DNA of 64,000 bases from Eremomyces bilateralis CBS 781.70. Its lineage: Eukaryota > Ascomycota > Dothideomycetes > Eremomycetales > Eremomycetaceae. The position numbers were made by a program, and so were the translations under genes. Shown piece by piece: positions 24,894-36,450 of the stretch. The stretch covers positions 12,239 to 76,238 of the forward strand of contig NW_022985093.1 in the NCBI RefSeq assembly GCF_010015585.1, in the 5' to 3' direction. The notes under the pieces were generated by a model. The model was given only the letters and a program-made list of their open reading frames with translations, was not told the DNA's origin and did no database searches. Positions within the stretch are counted from its first letter, which is position 1; every line of letters starts with the position of its first letter.

Positions 24894-25541
24894 CTATCCG
24901 TCGGTCTTATTTGCCGTAGCATCACCACATACACTCTCGAGTCTCTTAAGAGTTGTAAAGACAGAACTACCAAGTTCTTCCCCTGAGACTGTTGTCGGGA
25001 AGCGTCCGTATCTGAGATCACTCAGGTCACTTGTAGCAGTTTGGATATTTTGAAGGAGTTGATCTGCCTCCTTATCGAGCACATGAATTTCTTCCTCGAC
25101 ACTTTGGCAAGCATGCTCCAAAGAGGAGACTATCGATTCGATCGAATGGAGGTCAGGACGGTTGGGTCCATTGTCGCCATATAACTATACACCGATGAGT
25201 AAGGTCACAAGGTTCACCAAAGTGGAACGCACACTTTGTTCTAGTCGAAGTTCGGTTTCATCAATATCGTCAAGCTCGACATGCTCGGAAAGGATCCTCT
25301 CCTTGGCAACCTGTCGAGCCTGTCTCTCTCCTCGGTGTACCTCCCCCTCGATGGATCGCGCCACTTGATCAATGCCCAATGCTCGTTGGTGCTGTAGTTC
25401 CCGATATAGTGCACCCACGGCCGGATTCCCCTGCAATGTGCGTGGAAAGAGTTCCGTGAATTTCTTCTGTGTTATGACGGTAGAGAGTGGGGCAGGCGGG
25501 AGGAGAAAGTTGGTCAGGATCGATTTCTCGGTTGGCGGCAT
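24894..25541 (-). CDS. nkp2: Kinetochore protein of the Cnl2/Nkp2 family
   Basis: A small coiled-coil subunit of the inner kinetochore (COMA/CCAN-linked). The start at 25541 gives MPPTEKSILTNFLLPPAPLS, then FTELFPRTLQGNPAVGALYR and ELQHQRALGIDQVARSIEGE, the conserved N-terminal block of the family. One intron of about 55 bp (donor GTGCGT) joins EQS to LYGDNGPNRPDLHSIESIVS. The second half is acidic coiled coil (EEEIHVLDKEADQLLQNIQT). About 195 residues, typical of the family. It is divergent from the chromatin gene eaf3. Confidence 0.85.
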
Positions 25542-26184
25542 CGTCAATTGGTGAGGTCTAGGATTCGGAGTTGAGATCGATCGAGATGTGCACTTTAGAC
25601 CCGAATATCGAATAGAGCGTGTTTGGAACGTGATGTTGATGAGTTGATGCTTCTTTGGCGACGTATGGATGCTCTGCCCAGAGAGTAAATACATGACTCG
25701 TGTATGTGTATCTCCCTGAACACGTGCAAGGGGCTGACGGAACGCGACCGTATAAATCTTGGCGCGTCGACTGGCGCTTCACCAAGTCGGAGTGAACACG
25801 TACAGATGGTGACGTTTGGAAATCGAACATATAGTCATTAAGCGCCGTCAAATATTGAATCCCAATACCGCCCTAATTATCATTGCTTCGGAAAAGATCA
25901 CTAATCGCACGAGAAGGGAAACGAGGGTGTTGACCCAGCTTGCCCTGACTGGAACCGATTTGCTTCAAGCCTCAAGAACAACGTGTCCGAATATCCAGAT
26001 CGCCATGAGGGGGATTTCCTGAACTTGACGTCCTTCACTTCACGGTTTCGGTCAGACCAATCTTGTCTTTGTGTTGGGCGGACTTCGCATCCTTCCAAAT
26101 TCTCCTAACGCTGCTTCGTCACCTTACCTCTCTTTCTCCTCATCTTACTCCGTCACTCATCGTCACTTTCGGTCCTTCGAAGAA
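25542..26184. promoter_or_regulatory. Divergent promoter region between nkp2 and eaf3
   Basis: These 643 bp contain no convincing gene and serve both flanking genes. Short frames inside it are chance. Confidence 0.45.
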
Positions 26185-27446
26185 ATGGCGCCATCTCAAA
26201 ACCAAGCGATGTACCACAAAGATGAGAAAGCGCTTTGCTTTCATCATGAGCTTCTCTACGAGGCGAAGGTGATCGATGTGAAACAGGCCGACCCATCGGT
26301 CAAAAAGTCTGGCTGGTTGTACAGAGTACACTATAAGGGATGGAAGAATACGTAAGTCGATATTTTCTCATCTTGATGAACTCATGATCGTTACTTAAAG
26401 CACGTGTTGGTTGAAACAGCGCTTCACGGTAATTCCCGCAGAAACAATTTCGTCTACATAGCACGTGTCTCGCTGTCCGTCGATCAGAGCTTATATTCGA
26501 GATTTGCGTCGTTCAGTCAGTTGACATAATTATACAGGTGGGACGACTGGGTACCCCAGGACCGTCTACGGAAGATGACCGAGGAAAATAAAGGCCTTGC
26601 CAACAACCTCAGGAAGGATGTCGAAGCTTCCAACAAGCGGAATGCGAAAGTGGCGGCGATTCAGAAAAAACGAGGAACGGATTCATCGGCTCGGGGGAGC
26701 GAAGAACGTCACTCATCCGTCGCTGCCGGTTCCGCTAGAAATCAGAAAAGGAGGGATCTCGATCTTGAGAAGGTAATAGTCGCAAGCCAACTACTCGTAT
26801 AGCTGTGATAACTGACGACCGTCAGGAGGATCAGTATCATTCAAAGCCAGCTATCCGAATCTACATGCCGGACTCTCTCAAAATCTTGCTAGTCGATGAT
26901 TGGGAGAGCGTCACTAAGGACAATCACCTGGTCTCCCTCCCATCTGCAACTCCGGCAAGCATCATCATCGACAGGTACTTCCAATACGAGAGCAGGAAAC
27001 GACCAAATCCATCGGCAGATTTGGATCTGCTTGAGGAAGTCATCCAAGGGCTCAAAGAATACTTCAACAAGACACTTGGTCGAATGCTTCTCTACCGTTT
27101 CGAACGTCAACAGTATCTTGATATCATCAAACGAGTCGAGAATCCCACAGATGAGCTTGCAGGAAGACCAATGGTAGACATCTATGGAGGAGAGCATCTC
27201 TTGCGACTTCTCGGTAAGTCACAACCGCCAAGGCAGTGTATGATATTGACACGTTACTAAATCAATCCAGTGTCATTGCCGGAGCTCGTTGCACACACGA
27301 ACATGGATCAGCCGTCCGTCGCTCGTCTCCGTGAAGAATTGAACAAGTTAACCATGTGGCTTGGACGACCCGAAACGATCCAGAAGCACTTCTCCGTTGC
27401 CTATGAGCCTATGAGTATCGATGAGGTGGAGAAAATCCGGACCTGA
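26185..27446 (+). CDS. eaf3: Eaf3/MRG15-like chromatin reader (chromodomain plus MRG domain)
   Basis: A subunit of NuA4 acetyltransferase and Rpd3S deacetylase that reads H3K36 methylation. The ATG at 26185 gives MAPSQNQAMYHKDEKALCFH. The chromodomain follows: LLYEAKVIDVKQ, GWLYRVHYKGWKNTW and DDWVPQDRLRK. An unusually long intron for this window (about 26352-26537) splits NT|W. A basic linker with KRGTDSSARGSEERHSSV leads to the MRG domain: IRIYMPDSLKILLVDDWESV, LGRMLLYRFERQQYLDII, DIYGGEHLLRLL, then after an intron VSLPELVAHTNMDQPSVARL. It ends MSIDEVEKIRT with TGA at 27444-27446. About 330 residues, complete and intact. Confidence 0.93.
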
Positions 27447-28698
27447 AGCAATCATCGTGCTTCGCTATCCCGTCCATTCGACACCGTATAAACAGCGGGA
27501 TTACCGGGTGTGAAAGACGATTCACACCAAAGCCGTTCACCGAGAGGCCATGGAAGGCGTCATTTGTAGGGCAGTGCAACAACTCCCGAAGTGCGACATC
27601 TGTGGTCGTTCTTCCATCGTGGGAAACGAAATTGCATCCCACCTATAAGGTTGACTTGCGTGGGATGTCATGGGGAACATTGCGATTGAGTTGCAGGACA
27701 AAGGATTATGGCTTTCGAGAACAATAAACTCCTGGCGTTTGGCGATTCAAGAAATCATCCCTGTTCTGTAGCGTACTGTACTTTCCATTACAATATTGTC
27801 TTATTGACATGCTACCCATCGCCTTGCAGTCCTTCTTTTCTTGAAGAATTTCAACCATTCGCCAGCAACAAAACCGCGACTTCATTTTTACCGATCATGG
27901 CAGTGCATGGACTTCTCATTGCTTTTCCCATCAGCATTATCGAGTACGGAATCCATAGGAATATTTACGTATCACAAGTTAAGATACGGTATGCTACCTC
28001 CAAATCCTCGGAATTCCAGTCGAAAAATATACTTCTCTAGTCATTCCGTAACGAGTACGCGGCTAGATTCGCAGCATGACTAGGAAATTTGTTCCCATAG
28101 CGCCGATTATGCAATATTTGGAGCTCTCCAGTAGCTTCGTCTCAATGGCGAATCAAGATGGGACTCTATAGTGCCAAATCTAAAAAATCACGAGCAGTCA
28201 CCTCTGCCCCAATGGAAAATCGGTTGTTGACTGTTGTACTTGTCTCCCGACGGGACGGATTTACTGTACATCCATGATCCAAATGACCCAATCATACCCA
28301 CGCACGCCACGCTTCACATTCAACATTTCGCGAGGATCTGCGTCGGGCGAGGCGACAAGCGCGGCTCCGCTAATAAGTCTACTGCAGCATTTTCATTGTG
28401 TTTGCTGTTCCGCGGATTGAGCCTGAAAACATCTCCGTACTCGAGTCGCGAATTTGAGCCTTTTCGGATTGTCTCGGATATCGTCATATAGTTTTGTTCA
28501 TCGTCTATCGAACTTTCACCCCGGTTCCTTTCCGTTGTCATTGTGTCTTCCGATCGAGTCAGTACCGTTGAAAATTACCAAAAATAGCGATCGAATGAGT
28601 TCAATTTATCATGTGTGTCACTCATCCACACGACCATTGAATTCAGAGGCCGGGTAGGTTGAAGTGTTTTCACTCGGCCACTCCTGGACTGGGGGAAA
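27447..28698. other. No convincing gene (about 1.25 kb)
   Basis: Open frames here are short and share no motif with known proteins. The stretch holds the 3' flank of eaf3 and the promoter of the SAT4-type gene. Confidence 0.4.
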
Positions 28699-30192
28699 AT
28701 GTCCCAGCTTGGTATTGAATCATGGATTTGGTACTCGCTAGCGATATTCATCACAGGATGCCGTTATATCTCCCGATCATTATTGTTTGGGTCGGTGTGG
28801 AAGCTCAAAATCGATGACTGGATCATGCTTTTTGCCGTTGCGACCTACACGACACTCATCATCACGATGAACATTGTGGCGACCGAGAATTCGAATCTTT
28901 TGCCGCCTGGCTTCGACATTTCTGCGTTAACTCAAGACGAGGTCCGGCGAAGGCAATATGGAAGCAAAATGGTTTTGGTGGTTGAGCAAATGCAAATCCT
29001 TACCATCTGGACCCTGAAGACGACCCTCCTGGTGATGTATTATCGTTTGACGTAAGTTCACTTGGCAAATTCGGAATGGCAAATCTAACACCTGCTTGTA
29101 GTGAGAAGTTGACCGAGAACAAGGCGGTTACTTTCCTTCTTGGCTACATTGCCGTTGCATTTGTGGTCATGGAGGCCCTATACTTCGCTAAGTGGTGTCG
29201 ACCATTCCACGACTACTGGGCAGTCCCAACTCCGAATGGTAGGTGCCAGGCCTCTGTCGAATACTGTCCAATTCATCTAACTTTGATGTAGCACAATGCA
29301 GCGCCGCGACTAACCACCTAATTACCAATGCGGTCTTCAATATCAGCAGTGATCTGATCATGCTGGGTATCGGGCTCTCCTTATTTATACGAAGCAGATT
29401 ACCCGCCAAGCGCAAGGTGCTTCTTTGCTGTATCTTTGGACTAGGCATCTTTGTCGTAAGTATATGATCCCAACCAGCATTCTCCATTGAAATAAGTCAC
29501 CAACCGTCCAGATCCTTGCCGCCATTCTGAACAAATATTACTCGTTCTCGCATCCATTTTCCGTCGATTGGACCTTTTGGTATATCCGAGAAGCGAGCAC
29601 AGCAATGTTGGTTGCCAACATGCCCTTCATCTGGACCCTCCTTCGACGAATGTTCCACCTGGGTGAGTTCGACCCAGGTGAGGGGGGTCGCCAGCATGTG
29701 AAATATCATTCTCAACGAACGGCGCGGCCAAGTTCTCACCGTCATCGCCATTCCGACTCGCATCACACGACCTCAAGAGGAACGGTGCATGACGGACGAG
29801 GGGCGGGAACTTGGCGGAGTGGCACAGGCAACGGGAGCAAACCGCACAGTCACATATCCAGTATGGATGTCCAGCGTCCGGAAGAAGTAGCACATCTTGG
29901 CCACGCATACAGTCCCGCAAATAGGACCAGTCCTGGTCCAAGTGACCGTGCCAACAAAGCGATGAATCCAAGGAGTGGCCCTGACTGGCGAGGGAGCGGG
30001 GTGTATGGCAGACAAGATCAAGAATTGTTGGAGTTGGGACCATGGGATGAGGAGGAGTTCGTCACAGTTCCCGTGGAGTTTCAAGGTTCGATTATGTCAG
30101 AACTTGAAAGAGCAGCGACTCGCCCTGACGCTGGTCATTCCAGAGAGGGCAAAGGTCCCGCGGTGCAAACCGAACCAAGGGACTTGGTTTGA
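28699..30192 (+). CDS. SAT4-family (fungal rhodopsin-like domain) seven-helix membrane protein
   Basis: The ATG at 28699 gives MSQLGIESWIWYSLAIFITG. Hydrophobic helices follow in the SAT4/PF20684 pattern: IDDWIMLFAVATYTTLIITM, YGSKMVLVVEQMQILTIWTL with KTTLLVMYYRLT, then AVTFLLGYIAVAFVVMEALY, the KWCRPFHDYWAVPTPN loop, NAVFNISSDLIMLGIGLSLF, RKVLLCCIFGLGIFVILAAI and WYIREASTAMLVANMPFIWT. Three short introns are placed at 29051-29100, 29239-29291 and about 29456-29511. A long hydrophilic tail of about 180 residues, rich in His/Ser/Gly, ends in EPRDLV. These proteins are common in filamentous fungi; function is mostly unknown. Confidence 0.85.
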
Positions 30193-30564
30193 ATGGATCT
30201 TTCGTATTGATGTTCGTCACGAATGCCATGACTGATACCATTTGTATGTCGGCGTTGGAAGGAATTGGGATTTCTTGATATGGTGGTCGATATGTATGCC
30301 GGGGACACTAAATGCTGTAATAGATGAGCCAAACCAACCGCTCAACACGATAATTCACAGCAATAGAGCGGGACAAAGTACGAATTGTCATTTTTAAATG
30401 CCGGACCGTACACCGTGAATGCCCATGTATCTTGCTCGATAAACCGCGATGCAAGTTTTCACAAAGTAACTTTCTCCGCTCGTTTACCACGTTTCAAGCC
30501 TTTCGGCATCGCCTTCAAGCAATAACCCCTCAAATACCACCTCCCACATCACCTAGCTTCAGGC

Positions 30565-31416
30565 TTATTTCGGAACGGTAGACGCGTGTCGCATCGACGA
30601 TTGTCGGCGCTGCTTCTTGTCCTCGGCACGCTGAGCCTTCTGCTCGTTGAGACGCTTGTGGAGAAGCTTGGAGTAATCGGCCTAGACATTCCATTAGCAA
30701 AGGTTCAGAAGTCGAGGTGTTATCATCACGTACGGCAGCATCCTTCTGGGCCTCTGCCCTACGTCGCTTGAGTGCGATCCTGTGACGCTTGTGCTGGAGA
30801 CGCTGAGGGGTCACAAGACGCTGGATCTTGGGAGCCTTGGTGTAGGGTTGCTTCCCTTCGCCCTTGGGCTGAACTTCGCGGCGAATGACAAACTTGCGGA
30901 CCTAGGGGGAAACCATCAGCTTTGATACAATGGTGGATCAACAGTGGTTATTTCGCATACATCATCCTCCTTGGTGAGGCCGAAGAATCGTCGGATCTTG
31001 GTCGCGCGCTTGGGGCCCAATCGCTTCGGGTGGACGGTATCGGTGAGGCCGGGAAGATCGTTCTCGCCCTGCTTGACAATGGAGAGAGCGAGGACAGCCA
31101 AATCCTGAGCCACGATGCAGCCACGGACACTCTTCCTCTTACGCTCACCAGTACGACGCGGGCGGTAGCAGGAATGGCCATCGGAGAGGAGCAATCGGAC
31201 ACGAGTCGGGTGCATGACACCCTGCTTCATCGGGAAACCTTGCTTGTCGTTGCCGCCGGTGATCTTGAAGATGTAGCCCTTGAATTCGTCGCCCAGGCTG
31301 TCGGCTGGGACTTCGGCACCCATTCGGCGTTCCATGAAGACGCGAAGCTTGCGCTCATCGTCGACTTCGATGAGCTTTTGCGAGCCATTCGCGGGGAAGG
31401 AGATGTTCAGCTTCAT
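30565..31416 (-). CDS. rps6: 40S ribosomal protein eS6
   Basis: The start at 31416 gives [20 protein letters not shown], the invariant eS6 N-terminus. The next codons read [40 protein letters not shown] and [18 protein letters not shown]. Intron 1 (donor GTATGC, about 30905-30958) joins KEDD to [20 protein letters not shown]. Intron 2 joins QKDAA to [20 protein letters not shown]. The tail [14 protein letters not shown] keeps the RRxSS phosphorylation site of TOR/S6-kinase signalling. A CTACAG acceptor-like site 9 bases before the ATG suggests a further intron in the 5' leader, common in ribosomal genes. Confidence 0.96.
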
Positions 31417-32022
31417 CTTGACCAACTGTAGTCAAGATCTCTGGCTGTGGCTGTGGGTTAGAGAGGATGTGGTGGTCGAAGGAGAGATGTTGTGACTTGA
31501 AATTGAGGGTTTCGCTTAGTGGATGCGAAAGGTGAACTGAAGGAAAATTGATGTTCCGAGTTGGTGTGTGTGGTGGATGGAGAACGGAGGCTTGGTGGAC
31601 GGGATAGACCTGAGGTGCAGTTCTTTGCCAATTTGCTATTTTGCCTCAGGCCTCGCGCCCACTGGACGTGACCAGCGTGCCAGATACCAGCCACATCCAC
31701 TAGCCACAGTGATTTGCAGGGATCCAGGCTCGCATCATCAGAGGCCTCAACAACTGTCATCTCTCATCATCGGATATTTCGATACATGGATTGGGCTCTG
31801 CCACTCTTCAGTTCATTCTAAACAACAGGGACAACAAAGCTCCACCGCGTTCAAACTTCAAACACGTTGTTCAGTTGCCAATCATAATGCAACTGGCGTC
31901 ACGGAAAGGATGCAAGCTCCGTTATTGATTCGGCCCATGCTGGAGTCCGTTTTCTTTTCATGACATCGGGATAATCCCAAATTCAAACCGTTCCCATCAC
32001 CGTAAAATCCGAAGTCTGCAGC
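31417..32022. promoter_or_regulatory. Divergent promoter region between rps6 and the Kti13/Ats1 gene
   Basis: About 600 bp between two head-to-head genes for translation-related proteins. No defined element could be named with confidence. Confidence 0.45.
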
Positions 32023-33156
32023 ATGGAGACGATTTTAGCATGTGGTCAGAATTGGTTCCACCAGCTAGACGATTCACCTTCGACTTTCATTACACATTTC
32101 AAACCCCTTTCCAATCTACCGATATCAGGGAGTTCCACTGTTCGGGTGCTCCACGCTGGATGGTCTTCAAGTGTCTTCGCTGTCGATGGCCTCAATTCGA
32201 AAGTACCACTAAAGGTCTGCCGTGGAAAAGTCCCTCTTCCTGATGTATCACACAATGGCCCTATTTCATCCATCACTCCAGAATCGCACAGATTCCGACG
32301 CTCTCAATCGATGTCGTTGCAATGCATTGACTGTGGTCTGGCAGGAGACAATAGTACTTCGGCAAATTTATTTCAAGCCGCTTTACAAGGGGCCTTCGGT
32401 CAATCCGATCTTCCAGCTGATATAGACTCTGACCACGTGTTTCATATGGCATGCACTGCGGCGAATCGGGTTGCCATCCTCACGCATCAGTCTCACGGCC
32501 GTTTGATTGTTCTCGAGTATGAAGTTGGGGTATCTGTAGGCAATGGATCAAGCTGTTCCACAACTTTCCAGAAGGTCCTAGCAACAGAAGTACAAGGCGA
32601 AAAAGCATATCTCTACTCTGGAAACACCTTCTTTCTACTTGGTGTGAATAATTCCCAGGTCTACTCATGGGGAGATGCACGATTTCGAAAATGTTTGGGA
32701 AGAGACATTTCCAGTGCCGCAGCGGACAAGTTGGGGCCAGTCCCTCTGCCATTCACGCCGAAGAAATTCTCTGTAGGTGGCTACGTTGCTGCAGCTTTAT
32801 CCCAAGGTGGCAGATTGATTATTTGGGGTCAACCAAGGCCTGGACACGAAACTGCGGGTCTGCCTGGAGTCGAGGGCGATGCAGAAGATTTTGCAGATGT
32901 ATCTATGCCCGGAAACGCACTTGTCGAAGATTTCGATATTGGAAATGATCATCTAGCGGTCCTGACGAGAGACGGTCGCGTCTTCACTGCAGGAGCAGGG
33001 GAATGTGGTCAGCTTGGAATCGGAGCACAACTCGATTGGCAGCAGTCTCTGGTTGAGGTTTCCGAGCTCTCGACTAAACGTATACGGGAAGTGCGTTGTG
33101 GGTATGCTTCGACATTTGCAATCTCGAAACTTGAACAATGTGCGGAACAATTCTGA
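32023..33156 (+). CDS. kti13: Kti13/Ats1-like RCC1-repeat protein
   Basis: An intronless 377-residue beta-propeller protein. It starts METILACGQNWFHQLDD, the usual 'ACG-N--QL' opening of RCC1 repeats. Later blades show VYSWGDARFRKCLGRD, YVAAALSQGGRLIIWGQPRP, HLAVLTRDGRVFTAGAGECG with QLGIGAQ, and VRCGYASTFAIS. Yeast Ats1/Kti13 pairs with Kti11/Dph3 and is needed for Elongator-dependent tRNA wobble modification and diphthamide synthesis (established knowledge). Assignment to Kti13 rather than another RCC1 protein rests on size, the simple propeller-only layout and the Dph3 gene directly downstream. Confidence 0.75.
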   Translation: METILACGQNWFHQLDDSPSTFITHFKPLSNLPISGSSTVRVLHAGWSSSVFAVDGLNSKVPLKVCRGKVPLPDVSHNGPISSITPESHRFRRSQSMSLQCIDCGLAGDNSTSANLFQAALQGAFGQSDLPADIDSDHVFHMACTAANRVAILTHQSHGRLIVLEYEVGVSVGNGSSCSTTFQKVLATEVQGEKAYLYSGNTFFLLGVNNSQVYSWGDARFRKCLGRDISSAAADKLGPVPLPFTPKKFSVGGYVAAALSQGGRLIIWGQPRPGHETAGLPGVEGDAEDFADVSMPGNALVEDFDIGNDHLAVLTRDGRVFTAGAGECGQLGIGAQLDWQQSLVEVSELSTKRIREVRCGYASTFAISKLEQCAEQF

Positions 33157-33559
33157 GCAAGAGACGGATATTTTTTGTCAATCTGTACCCCATCTGCGAA
33201 AGGTCAAGTCTTTCTGGCCCACTCTTCAATATACCCGATGATTGCAGCTATATCCCTCCCACCATATGTACCTAATCCAAGAATGCACATCGAATTACCA
33301 CCGAGTCAGATTCTCTTGTGCGGATATAATGGTTAACAGTTAGGAAAGGGAGCAACTCCATTTGGATCAGTGATTCCAGTCAGGCTGACATCGTAAGGCC
33401 ATAAGGCACACACCGATTTTCTCCGCATCTCCTCCGAACATGGAGTCATCAAAGTTTAGATCTCCCAAATCTTTCTCCAACTTTTGCATCTCCAAGTTTG
33501 TTTCCACCCGTACTCCCCAAGAAATTTCCAAAATACTTTCGTCCTACGATCTTAGCACA

Positions 33560-33862
33560 ATGTCGTACTATGACGAGATCGAAATCGAAGACATGACCTT
33601 CGATCCCACTTTACAAATCTACCACTATCCATGTCCCTGTGGCGATCGATTTGAAATTTGTATCTCGGACCTACGCGACGGTGAAGATGTTGCCGTCTGT
33701 CCCAGCTGCAGTTTAATGATTCAAGTTATCTTTGACATGGTTCGTTCTGCGTTGGAATGTGCCCTTGCCTATTCTCATCCTAACTGGTGCCACCAGGAAT
33801 CATTACCGCAAGAAGAACCCGAAGTCAACGAACAATCAGACCAAGTCGCTGTGATAGCGTGA
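33560..33862 (+). CDS. dph3: Diphthamide biosynthesis protein 3 / Kti11 (CSL zinc finger)
   Basis: A small iron/zinc protein that donates electrons to Dph1-Dph2 in diphthamide synthesis on eEF2 and partners Elongator. The ATG at 33560 is chosen over an upstream in-frame ATG at 33440 because [20 protein letters not shown] is the conserved N-terminus. All four ligand cysteines are present in [20 protein letters not shown] and [19 protein letters not shown] short intron (about 33739-33798) then joins FDM to the acidic tail [20 protein letters not shown]. Read without that splice, the protein would gain about 20 atypical residues. It lies 403 bp downstream of the Kti13-like gene on the same strand. 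Confidence 0.93.
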   Translation: MSYYDEIEIEDMTFDPTLQIYHYPCPCGDRFEICISDLRDGEDVAVCPSCSLMIQVIFDMVRSALECALAYSHPNWCHQESLPQEEPEVNEQSDQVAVIA

Positions 33863-34589
33863 AGAGGACCGACTTTCGTCGACATTGTTTCGATATGCCT
33901 GCGATTTCCATACCTCAGTCGTTGAACGACGTTCAAGCAACCATGGATTGGCGTCTCCTACAAGTTGGGCATGGACAGACTAGTCGGGTGGAAGTTGTCC
34001 TTGAGACTATGATACAAGCGCATGGGGGCGATTCACCTCCCGAACAAACACGATGTGGATTGAGGATGGGCACCCTGCCAGGTCACCGATCGTGATGGGG
34101 TTTACTCGATGGGCTTGCCCTTGAGTTACCACAAGGCGCGCACTGCTCCGTGGGCCACCCACGTCTGGGTACGGAAGCATAGCCTCTGGAAGCCACCAAG
34201 CAGCAGGGTCGCCGTCCTGTTCAAGGGCTGACACATGGTCCTTGGCTATAATCCATCGTTGTGGCTAGATTCGGCTTGTTGGCCATATGGGCTGCGCCTT
34301 TGGAAGCCGGTCGGATGGGAAGCGTCTCTTCAGTGGCTTCTAGAACGAGACACTGGAGAGATCTTGGAGGAATGCGCTTGTCCAGGGTTCATGAGTTGTC
34401 TGAAACTGCAGTTGTCGGCAAGGGGGTGGAGGAGGTTGGGAGAGTAGAGCGTGCGCTTCATTCGAAAACATAAATATCGGCGTCAAACTTCGAAGACCAC
34501 GCTTGCTATTGACTAGAATGATTACACTTTAGGCCTCAAACACCAATGTCCGCCCATTACTTGACCAAAGGAACGGTGTCAAACGAACA
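33863..34589. other. No convincing gene (about 730 bp)
   Basis: Frames on both strands (for example 34007-34234 minus, 34235-34447 plus) overlap without motif or splice support. The region is the shared 3' side of convergent dph3 and frataxin genes. Confidence 0.4.
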
Positions 34590-35317
34590 TCAAGCCTCTG
34601 CAAGACCGTCATCCATAGCCACGCCTATCTCCTTGCGGAGCAGGTCAGTCAAACTTGACCCATCCCGAAGATAGATCCACTCTCCCTGTCCAGCACCCGC
34701 TTTGTCATGCATACCCTCGCCTTTGACCACCCAGTCGTACCGCTTCGGCCCACTGATAGGGGAGCTCAGCCAAATCTGACGGTTCGGAGGCTGCTTGTTT
34801 AGTACATATGTGCCTTTTGAGGCGATCTCGATTTCCATGACACCAGCCTGATCAACTTAGCTTTGGCCCGGATGGATATAGTGACCATGCTTACCGAGAA
34901 ATCGACCTCGAAGCCGCCTTGCTTCTCCTGCATCTCCTCCAACCGAACTACCAGAGTGTCAAGGTATATGTTGGCTCGCTCGTTGTAATCATCCATGGAG
35001 AGCTCGACCGGTTTTCCCTCGATGCTATTTTTTGATGTGCTCTCGTCTGGCTGCTTTGTATCCATCGGCTTTGGAAGTATTCCGTAGCATGCTCTTGTCG
35101 AGTGGATCAAGCGGCTCTGCGACCATGCAGGCACGGGGTTTGGTCTCTTGGAGATGGTCTGTGATGGTAATCGGATTGATACTCGATCTCGCATTTGAAT
35201 AGGTCGAGGAATCACCGTCTCAGCACGCCCTAACCGAATGGTGAGGCCAGATCGGGAACTGATGCGGGGGAGAGACTTCATGGTAAGGAAGGTAGACGAC
35301 GGGAAGAGCGAATTCAA
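34590..35317 (-). CDS. yfh1: Frataxin, mitochondrial iron-sulfur cluster assembly factor
   Basis: It has an Arg/Ser-rich mitochondrial presequence (from [12 protein letters not shown] or the inner [19 protein letters not shown] at 35281). The frataxin fold follows: [20 protein letters not shown] with an acidic [16 protein letters not shown] helix, which forms the iron-binding ridge. One intron (about 34847-34894) leads to [39 protein letters not shown] and the C-terminal helix [17 protein letters not shown]. The inner ATG may be the true start; both give a presequence. No loss of key residues was seen. Confidence 0.92.
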
Positions 35318-35754
35318 TGACGTTTTGAAAGGCTGGTTGCTCGGGCTAGGTAATCGGATCAGCGGGGAGTGACCACGGGTAATAAGAACCGGTCAATTGA
35401 GTGTCGTGGTGTCGTATTCTAGAGGACAATGGAACCAGAAGGCTTCATGGCCATACATGGATTGTTAGATGGAGAATGGAACCGAGCTGCGAGCGTACAT
35501 AGAAGGAAGTATCAACTAATTAGGAACGTGCAGCAGCTTGAGAAGCACATAAGAACCCTAACGTAGTACGTACCTGCCCCACGTCAGAGCTCTTAGAGTC
35601 TCGATCCATGTCATCGTTGACCTCTAGGCAAGTGCCATCGCCTACTTCCTGACATGTCCAATACGGCAATGTTCAATAATGCACTCGGTCACTCCAGTCA
35701 AATATTAAATCATTATGCACCCCCGGGACTGATAGGCTCGGTACATCTCCAATC
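35318..35754. promoter_or_regulatory. Divergent promoter region between frataxin and AP-3 sigma genes
   Basis: 437 bp with no coding signal, flanked by two head-to-head genes. Confidence 0.45.
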
Positions 35755-36450
35755 ATGATCAATGCCGTGTTGGTCTTCAACAACTCGGGACAGCCTCGTC
35801 TTACCAAGTTCTACACGCAATTGGTTGGTGATGAATATAATGTGTAGATGGATCTGCTGGGCACCTCCACTAATACCGTAGCCATAGGACACGGCGGTTC
35901 AGCAACGGCTCATATCCGAGATTTTCAGTTTAGTGTCCAATCGACCGGCTACGGCTTGCAACTTCCTCCCGTGAGTCGGCCTTGGTTCTCCGCCATGCGA
36001 TATACTCACTCCTCTTCCAGACTGCCTCCATTACTCGCTCCTCCGCCCAATGCCCAAAAGTCGAGTCAGCCACAGCCGATACATACCGATACCCCGTCTC
36101 TTGTGACGTATCGACACTATGCCACGCTATACTTCATCCTGATATCCACTTCGACCGAGAGCCCGCTAGCACTTCTTGACCTCATTCAAGTCTTCGTCGA
36201 ATCATTGGATCGACTATTCGAGAATGTCTGCGAGTTGGACTTGATCTTCAATTTCGAGACCCTTCACGCAGCTCTGGGCGAGATGATCGTTGGGGGTGTC
36301 GTGGTGGAAACGAATCTGGATACCATCGTCTCCGGCGTGAGAACCCAAGGCAAGGTGGCGAGACGGCCGGTCAACGATTCTAGAGGCGGATCATCCTCTG
36401 GAGGAGTGTTTGGAGTACTCGGCAGAGGGGAGGTTTTCTCAGGGCGATGA
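35755..36450 (+). CDS. aps3: AP-3 adaptor complex sigma subunit
   Basis: The small subunit of the AP-3 coat that sorts cargo to the vacuole. Exon 1 (35755-35823) encodes MINAVLVFNNSGQPRLTKFY with TQL. Intron 35824-35887 is followed by DTAVQQRLISEIFSLVSNRP and ATACNFLP. Intron 35971-36020 leads to a Pro/Gln-rich insert (PLLAPPPNAQKSSQ...). The longin-like half follows: LVTYRHYATLYFILISTSTE, LALLDLIQVFVESLDRLFEN, VCELDLIFNFETLHAALGEM and IVGGVVVETNLDTIV. A Gly/Ser-rich tail ends VFSGR. All junctions are in phase. The proline-rich insert is a fungal-style extension. Confidence 0.93.

Noticed and set aside
35848-36000. Starting the AP-3 sigma frame at 35848 (MDLLGTSTNT...)
   Set aside because: That frame is partly intron. 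Splicing from 35755 gives the conserved MINAVLVFNN start and the LISEIFSLVSNRP block.
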